This document shows positions 19,110 to 27,824 of a stretch of 64,000 bases of DNA, one piece after another. Both the position numbers and the translations under genes were made by a program. The notes under the pieces were generated by a model, which saw nothing but the letters and a program-made list of their open reading frames with translations, made no database searches and was not told the origin of the DNA. Source of the DNA: an uncultured Selenomonas sp. (GTDB taxonomy: Bacteria; Bacillota; Negativicutes; Selenomonadales; Selenomonadaceae); the NCBI GenBank assembly GCA_900552565.1, contig USAK01000003.1, positions 28,597-92,596 of the forward strand. Reading direction: 5' to 3'. Numbering within the stretch: position 1 is the first letter of the stretch; each line of letters begins with the position of its first letter.

Positions 19110-19574
19110 TTATTCTCTGGGGATGCCGAGCTTTTCCATGACAAAACGCTGCTCTTTTTCCATCTCGAGACGGTCGGCTTCTTCCATATGGTCGTAGCCC
19201 AAAAGGTGCAGCATGCCGTGGACCGTCAGAAAAGCCATCTCGCGCTTGACGCTGTGGCCAAAGTCCTTGGCCTGCTCTTCGGCACGTTCTACAGAAATCA
19301 CGAGGTCGCCGAGCACGTTGATATCGGAGCCGCCCGTGACTTCCGGCTCTTCACTTTCATTGAGTGCAAAAGAAAGGACATCGGTCGGACGGTCAATGCC
19401 GCGGTATTCGCGGTTGAGCTCGTGGATGTAGTCATTGTTCGTCAGCGTGATGCTGACTTCGCCGTTATCCACGCCGTAAAGTTCCCCGACTTTCTCCGCT
19501 GCCGCCGTCACGTTCTGGACGTATTCTGCCGGCACCTTGAGGTCTTCCGGATAATTGCTGATGATGACATTCAC
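19110..19574 (-). CDS. ybeY: Endoribonuclease YbeY
   Basis: Zinc-dependent RNase needed for 16S rRNA 3'-end processing and ribosome quality control. The zinc motif HGMLHLLGYDH is visible near residue 115 and REYRGIDRPTDVLSF in the middle. I place the start at a GTG at 19574 (154 aa): it overlaps the phoH stop as GTGA and has GGGAGG upstream. The 21-residue Lys/Arg/Glu-rich extension of the longer reading lies within phoH coding sequence and looks spurious. Confidence 0.93.
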   Translation of the reverse strand: MNVIISNYPEDLKVPAEYVQNVTAAAEKVGELYGVDNGEVSITLTNNDYIHELNREYRGIDRPTDVLSFALNESEEPEVTGGSDINVLGDLVISVERAEEQAKDFGHSVKREMAFLTVHGMLHLLGYDHMEEADRLEMEKEQRFVMEKLGIPRE

Positions 19575-20584
19575 TTTGCGCGCGCCTCCCGCTCTTTTTC
19601 CTTCTGTTCTTTCTCTTTTTTCTTCTTTTCTTCCCACGCACCGTAAGCTTCGACGATGCGCGTGACGACATCGTGGCGGATGACATCGACCGGTGCCATG
19701 CGCACGATGCCGATGCCCTTGACGCCGCGCAGAATCTGGCTGGCTTCACGCAGACCCGAAGATACGCCGCGCGGCAGGTCGACCTGCCCGAGGTCGCCCG
19801 TGACGACCATGCGCGAGCCAAAGCCGAGACGCGTCAGAAACATCTTCATCTGCTTATCCGTCGTGTTCTGTGCCTCATCGAGAATGACGAAAGCATCCTC
19901 AAGCGTGCGGCCGCGCATGTAAGCCAGCGGTGCAATCTCGATGATGCCCTTGGCCATGAGCTTCTGGTAGCTGTCCTGACCGAGGATATCCTGCAGGGCA
20001 TCGTAAAGAGGACGCAGGTACGGGTCAACCTTGTCCTGCAGGTCGCCCGGCAAAAAGCCCAGGCGTTCGCCGGCCTCGACCGCAGGACGCGTGAGGATGA
20101 TGCGGCGCACCTCTTTGTTGCGCAGGGCCGCGACAGCCATGACGACGGCCAGATACGTCTTGCCCGTGCCAGCAGGGCCGATGCCGAACGTGATGGAATT
20201 GTGGCGGATAGTATCGAGGTAAAGCCGCTGCCCCAGCGTCTTCGGGCGCACGTGGCGGCCGCGCGACGTCACGAGAATCGTATCGCTGAACAGCGTGTGA
20301 AGAGCCTCGCCCTTGCCGCCGCGCACGAGCCCGATGCCATAGCGGGCCTCGTGCATCGTGATGGCCGTGCCCTGACGGTAGAGGTACTGAAGTTCCTCGA
20401 CGAGCGTCGCTGCCATCCGGACTTCCTCAGCCTCGCCTAAAATCTCCAGCTGCTCGCCGCGGCTGATGAACTGGCAGTCAAAATTCTCGCGGAACACCTG
20501 CAGAAATTCATCCCGGTCCCCGAGAAGTGCATATGCTTCTTTATGGTCTTCAAAGACAATCTGTCTTTCCAATGCCTGCTGCAA
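19571..20584 (-). CDS. phoH: PhoH-family ATPase
   Basis: PhoH-like P-loop ATPase, possibly an RNA helicase, usually genetically tied to ybeY. The 337-aa protein has an N-terminal KH-like part, Walker A GPAGTGKTYLAV near residue 133, Walker B FVILDEAQN near 233, and TRLGFGSRMVVTGDLGQVDL after it. Start is a TTG at 20584 behind AGGTGAAG. The C-terminus ends in a long Lys/Glu/Arg tail. First gene of the operon and preceded by a clear promoter. Confidence 0.93.
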   Translation of the reverse strand: MQQALERQIVFEDHKEAYALLGDRDEFLQVFRENFDCQFISRGEQLEILGEAEEVRMAATLVEELQYLYRQGTAITMHEARYGIGLVRGGKGEALHTLFSDTILVTSRGRHVRPKTLGQRLYLDTIRHNSITFGIGPAGTGKTYLAVVMAVAALRNKEVRRIILTRPAVEAGERLGFLPGDLQDKVDPYLRPLYDALQDILGQDSYQKLMAKGIIEIAPLAYMRGRTLEDAFVILDEAQNTTDKQMKMFLTRLGFGSRMVVTGDLGQVDLPRGVSSGLREASQILRGVKGIGIVRMAPVDVIRHDVVTRIVEAYGAWEEKKKKEKEQKEKEREARAK

Positions 20585-20643
20585 AGAATTACTTCACCTG
20601 CTTCTTTCTTTGAAATAGAGATAGACTTTCACAATATACTTTC

Positions 20644-20671
20644 ATTGTACAACACCTGTACCTTTTGTCAA
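20644..20671 (-). promoter_or_regulatory. Promoter of the phoH-ybeY-era-DUF502-recO operon
   Basis: On the minus strand a perfect TTGACA and a TACAAT are separated by 16 bp, about 60 bp before the phoH start. Confidence 0.75.
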
Positions 20672-20740
20672 CAAGCCAGCGCACACCGTTCCGGCAGATT
20701 CCCGCCAATGTAAATTCATTGTAAATCATACGTTTCGTTT

Positions 20741-20780
20741 TAGTTGACAATTAAGTATGAACAGCCTATACTGTTAACTA
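20741..20780 (+). promoter_or_regulatory. bioB promoter with overlapping inverted-repeat operator
   Basis: TTGACA (20744) and TATACT (20767) are separated by 17 bp. An inverted repeat, TAGTTGACA (20741-20749) and TGTTAACTA (20772-20780), covers both promoter elements with one mismatch. Its GTTAAC cores resemble the Firmicute biotin operator bound by BirA. Binding there would block RNA polymerase. Regulator identity is inferred from the downstream gene. Confidence 0.6.
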
Positions 20781-20826
20781 TACATCCATAGAAAGATAAC
20801 AATTTCCATAGAATCGAGGTAGTATC

Positions 20827-21837
20827 ATGTCCGAATCCGCCTGCCTGACCCTTGCCAAAAAAATCATCGCCGGCCGCCGCATCAAGCGCGGCGATGACCT
20901 CTCCCTGTTCCTCACGGCCCCCTTAGAGGAGCTCCAGGAAGGTGCCCATCTGCTGCAGAAGCATTTCTGCGGCCGTCACATCGACTTCTGCACCATCATC
21001 AACGGCCGCAGCGGCCGCTGCGGTGAAAACTGCAGATACTGCGCGCAGGCAGCCTGCCATCATACGGGCATCGAGGAATACCCGTTTCTGCCGAAAGAAA
21101 CCATCATAAAGCATGCCCGCGCCAATGAAGCAGCCGGTGCCAACCGCTTCGCCATCGTGACGTCGGGACGCGCGCTCACGGGACGCGACTTCGACAAAGC
21201 CATCGAGACGTACAAAGCCATGCGCGACACGCTGCACATCGGCCTCTGCGCCTCGCACGGCCTGCTGACGCGCGCGCAGCTTCGCCGCCTGCATGAAGCC
21301 GGCGTCACGAGCTATCACCACAACATCGAGACGAGCCGCCGCTTTTTCCCGCAAATCTGCACGACGCACACGTATGACGACCGCATCCGGACCATCAAGA
21401 TGGCTCAGGAAGAAGGCTTCTGCGTCTGCTCCGGCGGCATCATCGGCATGGGCGAGACCTGGGCAGACCGGCTCGACATGGCCATTTCCCTCGCCGAACT
21501 CGGCATTGAGTCCATCCCCATCAACGCCCTGATGCCGATTCCCGGCACGGGCATGGAAGGGCGCAGCCAGCTGCCGGCCGAGGATATCCTGCGCACGATT
21601 GCCTTGTTCCGCTACATCAACCCGACGGCCAATATCCGTCTGGCCGCGGGCCGCAAGCTGCTGCCAAAAAACGGCGCCACGGCCTTTCTCAGCGGCGCCT
21701 CCGCCTCTATTACGGGCAATATGCTGACGACTTCGGGCACGACCATCAAAGAGGATATGCAGCTGCTCAGGGAACTCGGCCTGACCAACCGCGATGAGGA
21801 CGGCAGCGCAGCCACGGGCACCTGCGGCGCACACTGA
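20827..21837 (+). CDS. bioB: Biotin synthase (radical SAM)
   Basis: Inserts sulfur into dethiobiotin to make biotin, using a 4Fe-4S radical SAM cluster and a sacrificial 2Fe-2S cluster. The 336-aa protein has the cluster motif CGENCRYC near residue 61 and the downstream segments AIVTSGRALTGRDF, SYHHNIETS, CSGGIIGMGET and NIRLAAGRK. No bioA, bioD or bioF is nearby, so the pathway is completed elsewhere or from imported dethiobiotin. ATCGAGGT precedes the ATG. Confidence 0.9.
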   Translation: MSESACLTLAKKIIAGRRIKRGDDLSLFLTAPLEELQEGAHLLQKHFCGRHIDFCTIINGRSGRCGENCRYCAQAACHHTGIEEYPFLPKETIIKHARANEAAGANRFAIVTSGRALTGRDFDKAIETYKAMRDTLHIGLCASHGLLTRAQLRRLHEAGVTSYHHNIETSRRFFPQICTTHTYDDRIRTIKMAQEEGFCVCSGGIIGMGETWADRLDMAISLAELGIESIPINALMPIPGTGMEGRSQLPAEDILRTIALFRYINPTANIRLAAGRKLLPKNGATAFLSGASASITGNMLTTSGTTIKEDMQLLRELGLTNRDEDGSAATGTCGAH

Positions 21838-21857
21838 GATTCTATCGATAGTGACAG

Positions 21858-21892
21858 AAAAAGAGGAAACTCACAGGAGTCTCCTCTTTTTT
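21858..21892. terminator. Shared terminator of bioB and desulfoferrodoxin
   Basis: AAAAGAGGA-aACTC pairs with GAGTc-TCCTCTTTT, flanked by A and T runs, between convergent genes. Confidence 0.85.
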
Positions 21893-21929
21893 ATCTATGA
21901 AAGATGTTCTGCCTGCACGGCATTTTTGC

Positions 21930-22331
21930 TCAGGCCTTATCCTCGTGGAAATCTGCTTTCCAGAGGCCATGAAGGTTGCAGTAAGCCAGAGCTGCGACCG
22001 GCTTGTCACCGCCCGTGAGTTTGAAGACGGCCTCCGGTGCATCACCGGCCTTCAGATGCTTAATCTGGGCGCCTTTCTCCGTCACGAGATGAATCCACTC
22101 GATGAGATGCTCTGCCGTCATCGGATGTGCGGCAGTACCGACCTGTACCGTGACCTCGCCGCCCTCGCGGTCAAGCGTGATGACCGGCACATGTTTTTCA
22201 GCCGCTGCATCCGTCGTGTTCGGGATGAGCTCTTTCATCGGCTGGCCGCAGCAGGAAAGCGTACCGCCCGCATCATTGATAAGCCCGACGATGTTGCCGC
22301 ATTTCTCACACAGGAAAAAACGTTTTGCCAT
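21930..22331 (-). CDS. dfx: Desulfoferrodoxin (superoxide reductase)
   Basis: Reduces superoxide to hydrogen peroxide without making oxygen, an oxygen defence typical of anaerobes. The 133-aa, two-domain protein has the rubredoxin-like Fe(Cys)4 centre I (CEKCG near 8-12 and CCGQP near 27-31). Catalytic centre II is formed by EKHVPVI near 46, AAHPM near 67 and CNLHGLW near 118. GGGAGG precedes the ATG. A separate transcript on the minus strand ending at the terminator shared with bioB. Confidence 0.95.
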   Translation of the reverse strand: MAKRFFLCEKCGNIVGLINDAGGTLSCCGQPMKELIPNTTDAAAEKHVPVITLDREGGEVTVQVGTAAHPMTAEHLIEWIHLVTEKGAQIKHLKAGDAPEAVFKLTGGDKPVAALAYCNLHGLWKADFHEDKA

Positions 22332-22464
22332 AAGAATACCTCCCCTAACGATTCATGCGATGTTCTCGCATCTACACATATGACTCATCTTCATTGTAGC
22401 AAATCCAAACGCATGTTGCAAGGAAAGAATCAGATAAATCTGAACAGAGACTTACAGCCCCCGC

Positions 22465-23370
22465 TTATTTGCGGCGCGCGTTGAATTTCTCAATCATCTT
22501 GCAGGGCTTGTACGATTCCTTTGCCTTGCGCAGGCCCTCGTGGCCCATATCCTCTTCGCGGTTGATGTAGGTCATATCGCTCCACGCATGCTCGACAAAG
22601 CCCTGATTGATAGCAGGATAAGCACCGCGGATATTCGGATCAGCCTTCTCGACATGGATGACGGCCGTGTCGGCATTCAGCGGCTCACCGAACGTAAAGG
22701 CGATGATGCGGTTGTCGAGGCGGAGGGCACCGCCCTTGAGCTTGAAGTAGTCAAAGTCATCAAAGACTTCGAGAATGGCCTTGCGCTCCCAGCCGATGAA
22801 CGGATCGTCCGGTTCATCCTGGATGCGCAGCTTATACCAGTTGTTGAGCTCAATCTTGCAGGCCGTGATGATGTCTTCCGTAATCGGCAGGTACTCAGCC
22901 TCAGGATGGAGCTTGCGGAACGCGTTGAGATGATTCTTCTTCGAGTGAAGCTTGCGGCCGGAAAGGCTGATGAGCTTCTCTGCTTCGTAGACGTAATCCC
23001 AGTTGTCGCGGTCTTCCTCAATCTCGAAATCCGCGCCGTCATACCGCTGCAGGAATTCCGCATAGCCCTTCTCAATGCCCGTGAACACGAGCGGACGTCC
23101 CTGCTCTTCAAAATGCGCGATGATTTTTGCCGTGGCTTCCGGCCATTTTTCTTCATCACAGAACGGCTGGATGGCCATGAGCTCATTTTCCCATTCGCAG
23201 GTCATGTAGAGCACGCCGTCTTCTTCGGCCCACTGGACATGATACGGCTCACGCCACATAAAGAAGTTCGTGAAGTTGAAATGGGAATTCTCATAGTAGG
23301 CGCTGGCAAAGCAACGGTCCAGCACCGGTTTGTCTTCTTTCTTTAAGTCCTGAAAATTGATGGTACTCAT
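22465..23370 (-). CDS. DUF2156 (acyltransferase-fold) protein
   Basis: Member of the DUF2156 family, which has the GNAT-like fold found in the C-terminal domain of phosphatidylglycerol lysyltransferases; the substrate is unknown. Typical segments are NFTNFFMWREPY near residue 32, ISLSGRKLHSKKNHLNAFRK near 130 and the C-terminal YPAINQGFVEH and NREEDMGHEGLRKAKESYKP. Start is uncertain: the ATG at 23370 fits family length, but GGGAGG touches it, and an ATG at 23388 adds six residues with a weak ribosome site. Confidence 0.8.
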   Translation of the reverse strand: MSTINFQDLKKEDKPVLDRCFASAYYENSHFNFTNFFMWREPYHVQWAEEDGVLYMTCEWENELMAIQPFCDEEKWPEATAKIIAHFEEQGRPLVFTGIEKGYAEFLQRYDGADFEIEEDRDNWDYVYEAEKLISLSGRKLHSKKNHLNAFRKLHPEAEYLPITEDIITACKIELNNWYKLRIQDEPDDPFIGWERKAILEVFDDFDYFKLKGGALRLDNRIIAFTFGEPLNADTAVIHVEKADPNIRGAYPAINQGFVEHAWSDMTYINREEDMGHEGLRKAKESYKPCKMIEKFNARRK

Positions 23371-23397
23371 CCTCCCGATGAAACACATCCATTAATC

Positions 23398-23474
23398 GCT
23401 AATTATCTGCTAGCTAATTATCATCAATGAACGCAAAATCTGTCAGTTACACTCTTACATCTGCCATTATACCA
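23398..23474 (-). promoter_or_regulatory. Upstream region of the DUF2156 gene: extended -10 and a direct repeat
   Basis: On the minus strand TGGTATAAT (23466-23474) is an extended -10. Between it and the gene, GCTAATTATC occurs twice (23398-23407 and 23413-23422) with a 15-bp period, which could be an operator. No -35 at the right spacing is evident. Confidence 0.4.
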
Positions 23475-23502
23475 ATCCTGTCAAATGAAGTTTGTGACTG
23501 GC

Positions 23503-23892
23503 TCACGCCTTGGCGACTTTTTCCATATGGCGGGCCGACTCGGCCTTACTGACGACTTCATCGAGCGAAGCGCCGCTGGCCGCGGCCACAGCTGCGAGCA
23601 CGGCGCCTTCGGCAATCGGGCAGTCGACAAGGCGCACGGCCTCGTCGCGGCATTCTTCCGCCGCCAGCTCTGCCGTCATGATGGCTGAGCCCATATCCAT
23701 GAGCACGACGGCGCCATCCGCACCGCAGACATCCTCGATGGCGATTTTGACGCGCTCGAAGCTCGTGCCGAGCAGTCCTTCCTCCAGGCCGCCAGCCGCC
23801 TCAATATGCACATCACGTGCCATCATCTCTGCCAATTCCTTGACACCCTCTGCCAGTTTCTGGCTATGCGAAACAATCACGATTCCGACCAA
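23503..23892 (-). CDS. DhaM-like PTS EIIA(Man) domain protein
   Basis: Resembles the EIIA domain of DhaM, the phosphocarrier that passes phosphate from HPr to dihydroxyacetone kinase. The 129-aa product starts at a TTG behind GGGGGG, giving MVGIVIVSHSQKLAEGV with the phosphorylatable His at residue 9. ADGAVVLMDMGSAIMTAEL and VDCPIAEGAVLAAVAAASG follow and are characteristic of DhaM. No dhaK or dhaL lies within the window and the HPr-like and EI-like extra domains of longer DhaM proteins are absent. Its partner is therefore unknown. Confidence 0.82.
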   Translation of the reverse strand: MVGIVIVSHSQKLAEGVKELAEMMARDVHIEAAGGLEEGLLGTSFERVKIAIEDVCGADGAVVLMDMGSAIMTAELAAEECRDEAVRLVDCPIAEGAVLAAVAAASGASLDEVVSKAESARHMEKVAKA

Positions 23893-23920
23893 GACAATTC
23901 CCCCCAATGTAGCAATATAA

Positions 23921-23950
23921 GAATGCGGCCAGTAATCACTGACCGCATTC
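23921..23950 (-). terminator. Hairpin between purL and the dhaM-like gene
   Basis: GAATGCGG-cCAGT pairs with ACTGa-CCGCATTC (one mismatch). On the minus strand it follows purL and is trailed by TTATATTGC, a weak U tract, 28 bp before the dhaM-like TTG. It may end purL transcription or act as a processing hairpin. Confidence 0.5.
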
Positions 23951-23995
23951 GTCAACTTTTCTTTTATTTTAGCACGTCGGACGTGAAGCGTCTAC

Positions 23996-26900
23996 TTATT
24001 TATAGTAGCGTACGCCAGCCTCAAACAGATGCTGGTCCTTGTTGCCCGGAACGTTTTTGGCTACGCAGCAGCCAATGCGTTCGGAATGGCCCATCTTGCC
24101 GAGTACGCGGCCATCCGGACTCGTGATGCCCTCGATGGCATCGACGGAACCGTTCGGGTTGAACGGGATGTCAAGCGACGGTCTGCCATCAGCATCGACA
24201 TACTGCGTGGCAATCTGGCCGTTCTCCTGCAGTTTCTTCACGGTCTCAGCATCCGCGACGAAGCGGCCTTCACCATGGGAAATCGCAATCGTATGAACAT
24301 CGCCGACCTTGACGTTGTTGAACCACGGCGAGAGGTTCGAGATGACGCGCGTGTTGACCATGCACGAAGCGTGGCGGCCCAGCGTGTTGTGCGTCAGCGT
24401 CGGGGAATTCTCCGCGAGGTCGCGGATTTCGCCGTACGGCACAAGGCCGAGCTTGATGAGGGCCTGGAAGCCGTTGCAGATGCCGAGCATCAGGCCGTCG
24501 CGCTTCTGCAGGAGGTTCATGACCTCTTCCTTGATGCGCGGGTTGCGGAACATCGCCGCGATGAACTTGCCGGAACCGTCCGGCTCGTCGCCACCCGAGA
24601 AGCCGCCCGGCAACATGATGATCTGCGAACGCTTAATGCCTGCGACGAGTGCATCGACTGTCTCTTCGACGGCCGTCGGCGTCAGATTGCGCAGGATGAT
24701 GGTCTCAGCCGTCGCACCGGCACGCTCCCATGCACGGGCCGAATCGTATTCGCAGTTCGTGCCGGGGAAGACCGGGATAATGACATGCGGACGCGCGATA
24801 TGCGTCGAAGACGTGATGGCATTGCCCTTTTCGTACGGAACGTACGTAGCCGTGCCGCTGACTTTCTTCGTCTGCGTCGGGAAGATTTTCTCGAGCGGCG
24901 TCGTGTAAGCCTTAAGAGCCTCGTCAAGGCTGACTTTCACATTGCCGAGCGTGATGGCTTCTTCACTCGTCGTCTGGCCGAGCTCATAAACGCCCGTGTC
25001 GGCAAGAGCCGTCTTGACGTCGACATCGTCCTCGAGCTCGAGGATGATGGAGCCATAGTCCGCGCAGAAGAGCTGCTGCTCCGTGAGGTCTTTCGTGAAC
25101 GTGAAGCCGAGACGGTTGCCGAGCGTCATCTTCGTGACGGCCGCAGCGATACCGCCGACACCGATGGTCTGTGCGGCGCAGACTTTGCCGGCAGCCGTGA
25201 GCTGACGGATTTTCTTAAAGTTGGCACGCAGTTTCGGGAATACCGGCAGGTCCTGTGCATCCTTCTCTGCAGGAACGACGTAAACATGACTGCCTGCCTG
25301 CTTGAACTCCGGCGAAACGGCATTGCCGGCCTTCATGACATCGACAGCAAAGGCTGCGAGCGTCGGCGGGACATGGATGTGCTCGAATGTGCCGGACATC
25401 GAGTCCTTGCCGCCAATGGCCGGAATGCCGAGTTCATGCTGTGCCCAAAGTGCACCGATGAGGGCGGCAAACGGGTTGCCCCATTTTGCCGGGTCCTTGC
25501 CAAGGCTCTCGAAGTACTCCTGGAACGTCAGGCGAATCTTCGAGGCATCGCCGCCGAGGGCGACCATCTTGGCTGCAGCTTCAACGACAGAATAAAGGGC
25601 ACCATGGAACGGGCTCCACGTCGTGAACGCCGGATTGAGGCCGAACGTCATGGCCGTGGCCGTTGTCGTCTCCGCACCGAGCACCGGCAGTTTGGCGACC
25701 ATACCTTCAGCCGGCGTCATCTGCGTCTTGCCGCCGAACGGCATGAGCACCGTATTGCCGCCAATCGTCGAGTCAAAGCGCTCGGCAAGGCCTTTCTGGC
25801 TGCAGACGTTGAGGTCCGAGAGGTTCGTCAGCCAAGCCTTGTGCAGGTCATCGCCGCAGGCCTTGACGGCTTCCGGAATTTCTGCGAGATAGCGTTTCGC
25901 CGTATCCGGCTGGGCAATGACGGCCTTGACATGCTGGCGCACGCCGTTCGTGTCAAGGAAGGCGCGGTTCATCTGCACGATTGCATTGCCGCGCCATTTC
26001 ATGATGAGGCGCGGGGTCTCGGTAACGACAGCAACAGGCGTTGCCTCGAGGTTTTCTTCATCCGAATATTTCTGGAAGGCTTCGACGTCCTTCGGGTCGA
26101 GCACGACCGCCATGCGCTCCTGCGATTCGGAGATGGCAAGTTCCGTGCCGTCGAGGCCTTTGTATTTTTTCTTGACTGCGTCGAGGTCGATGACGAGGCC
26201 GTCGGCGAGCTCACCGATGGCAACAGCAACACCGCCGGCACCGAAGTCGTTGCAGCGCTTAATCATGCGCGAAACGCTCGGATTGCGGAACAGGCGCTGA
26301 ATCTTGCGTTCTGTCGGCGGATTGCCCTTCTGGACTTCTGCACCGCAGGTCGTCAGCGATTCTTCCGTATGCTCTTTCGACGAGCCCGTAGCACCGCCGC
26401 AGCCGTCACGGCCCGTACGGCCGCCGACGAGCACGATGATGTCGCCGGCTGCCGGACGCTCGCGCACGACATTCTCTTTCGGGGCAGCCGCGATGACGGC
26501 ACCGATTTCCATGCGCTTAGCCATGTAGCCTTCGTGATAGACCTCACGAACCTGGCCCGTGGCAAGGCCAATCTGGTTGCCGTAGGAGCTGTAGCCGGCA
26601 GCAGCGCCGAGCGTGATTTTCTTCTGCGGCAGTTTGCCCGGGAGCGTCTCACTGAACGGACGGCGCGGGTCAGCAGCGCCCGTCACGCGCATGGCCTGGT
26701 AAACGTAGGAACGGCCAGACAGAGGATCGCGGATCGCACCGCCGAGGCACGTAGCCGCGCCGCCGAACGGCTCAATTTCCGTCGGATGATTGTGCGTCTC
26801 GTTCTTGAACATGACAAGCCAGTCTTCCTGCTTGCCGCCGATATCGGCCTTGACGACGATGCTGCAGGCGTTGATCTCTTCCGATTTATCGAGGTCTTCG

Positions 26901-27772
26901 AGCAGGCCTTCCTTGCGGAGTGCCTTGGCACCGATGACGGCGATATCCATGAGCGTAACAGCGCGGTCCGTGTCAGCGCCATAAAGCGTATCGCGGTCTT
27001 CCTTATACTTGCGGTAGGCAGCCGTCAGGGCCGGCGAGAAATAGCCGTCCTCAATCGTGACATCGTCGATGGCCGTCGTGAACGTCGTGTGACGGCAGTG
27101 ATCGGACCAATACGTATCGATGACGCGCAGCTCCGTGATGGTCGGAGCACGGTGCTCCGTATCACGGAAATACTCCTGGCAGAACTTGAGGTCTTCAAAG
27201 CTCATGGCAAAGCCGCGCGCATCCATGAAAGCATGGAGCTCATCTTCGCTCATCGTATTGAAGTCCGTCAGTACCTCAACGTCAGCCGGCTCTTCCGTGA
27301 CCATGTCAAGGGATTCAGGCTTCTCAAGCGAAGCCTCGCGGCTCTCGACGGCGTTGATGCAGTAATCCTTGATTTTCTGCAGGGCTTCGTCATCGACATC
27401 GCCCGTCAGGACAATGACGCGTGCCGTGGCGATCTGCGGGCGTTCCTTCTGCGTGACGAGCTGGACGCACTGTGCTGCAGAATCGGCCGTCTGGTCGTAC
27501 TGGCCCGGCAGATACTCAACAGCAAACATGCGGGAATCTGGGAAATCTGGCAGGGTCTCTTCATAGACTTTGTCAACAGGTGCCTCTGCAAAGACGACGA
27601 ACTTGACTTTGTCGTATTCTTCGTCGCTGAGGCCTTCCATATCGTAGCGGTTGATGATGCGGACCGCCTTGAGACCATCGAGATGGAAAGTCTCCTTGAG
27701 ATCGTCGCAGAGCTGCTGAGCTGGGATGTCAAATCCCTGTCTTTTTTCTACGAAAATTCTTCTTACCGTCAT
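23996..27772 (-). CDS. purL: Phosphoribosylformylglycinamidine synthase, single-chain
   Basis: Fourth step of purine synthesis: converts FGAR and glutamine to FGAM with ATP. At 1258 aa this is the fused large form. It has an N-terminal PurS-like part, the linker (TYWSDHCRHTTF near residue 215), two AIRS-like halves (NETHNHPTEIEPFGGAATC; GGKDSMSG), and a C-terminal class I glutaminase with GGFSGGDEPDGSGKFI and nucleophile Cys in MLGICNGFQALI. The ATG at 27772 is chosen because GGAGG lies upstream. No other purine genes are adjacent; the YhcH-family gene starts the transcript. Confidence 0.97.
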   Translation of the reverse strand: MTVRRIFVEKRQGFDIPAQQLCDDLKETFHLDGLKAVRIINRYDMEGLSDEEYDKVKFVVFAEAPVDKVYEETLPDFPDSRMFAVEYLPGQYDQTADSAAQCVQLVTQKERPQIATARVIVLTGDVDDEALQKIKDYCINAVESREASLEKPESLDMVTEEPADVEVLTDFNTMSEDELHAFMDARGFAMSFEDLKFCQEYFRDTEHRAPTITELRVIDTYWSDHCRHTTFTTAIDDVTIEDGYFSPALTAAYRKYKEDRDTLYGADTDRAVTLMDIAVIGAKALRKEGLLEDLDKSEEINACSIVVKADIGGKQEDWLVMFKNETHNHPTEIEPFGGAATCLGGAIRDPLSGRSYVYQAMRVTGAADPRRPFSETLPGKLPQKKITLGAAAGYSSYGNQIGLATGQVREVYHEGYMAKRMEIGAVIAAAPKENVVRERPAAGDIIVLVGGRTGRDGCGGATGSSKEHTEESLTTCGAEVQKGNPPTERKIQRLFRNPSVSRMIKRCNDFGAGGVAVAIGELADGLVIDLDAVKKKYKGLDGTELAISESQERMAVVLDPKDVEAFQKYSDEENLEATPVAVVTETPRLIMKWRGNAIVQMNRAFLDTNGVRQHVKAVIAQPDTAKRYLAEIPEAVKACGDDLHKAWLTNLSDLNVCSQKGLAERFDSTIGGNTVLMPFGGKTQMTPAEGMVAKLPVLGAETTTATAMTFGLNPAFTTWSPFHGALYSVVEAAAKMVALGGDASKIRLTFQEYFESLGKDPAKWGNPFAALIGALWAQHELGIPAIGGKDSMSGTFEHIHVPPTLAAFAVDVMKAGNAVSPEFKQAGSHVYVVPAEKDAQDLPVFPKLRANFKKIRQLTAAGKVCAAQTIGVGGIAAAVTKMTLGNRLGFTFTKDLTEQQLFCADYGSIILELEDDVDVKTALADTGVYELGQTTSEEAITLGNVKVSLDEALKAYTTPLEKIFPTQTKKVSGTATYVPYEKGNAITSSTHIARPHVIIPVFPGTNCEYDSARAWERAGATAETIILRNLTPTAVEETVDALVAGIKRSQIIMLPGGFSGGDEPDGSGKFIAAMFRNPRIKEEVMNLLQKRDGLMLGICNGFQALIKLGLVPYGEIRDLAENSPTLTHNTLGRHASCMVNTRVISNLSPWFNNVKVGDVHTIAISHGEGRFVADAETVKKLQENGQIATQYVDADGRPSLDIPFNPNGSVDAIEGITSPDGRVLGKMGHSERIGCCVAKNVPGNKDQHLFEAGVRYYK

Positions 27773-27824
27773 GAGTGCTTTTTCCTCCAAATGCAAAACA
27801 GATCTGAAACACATCGTCACAGAA

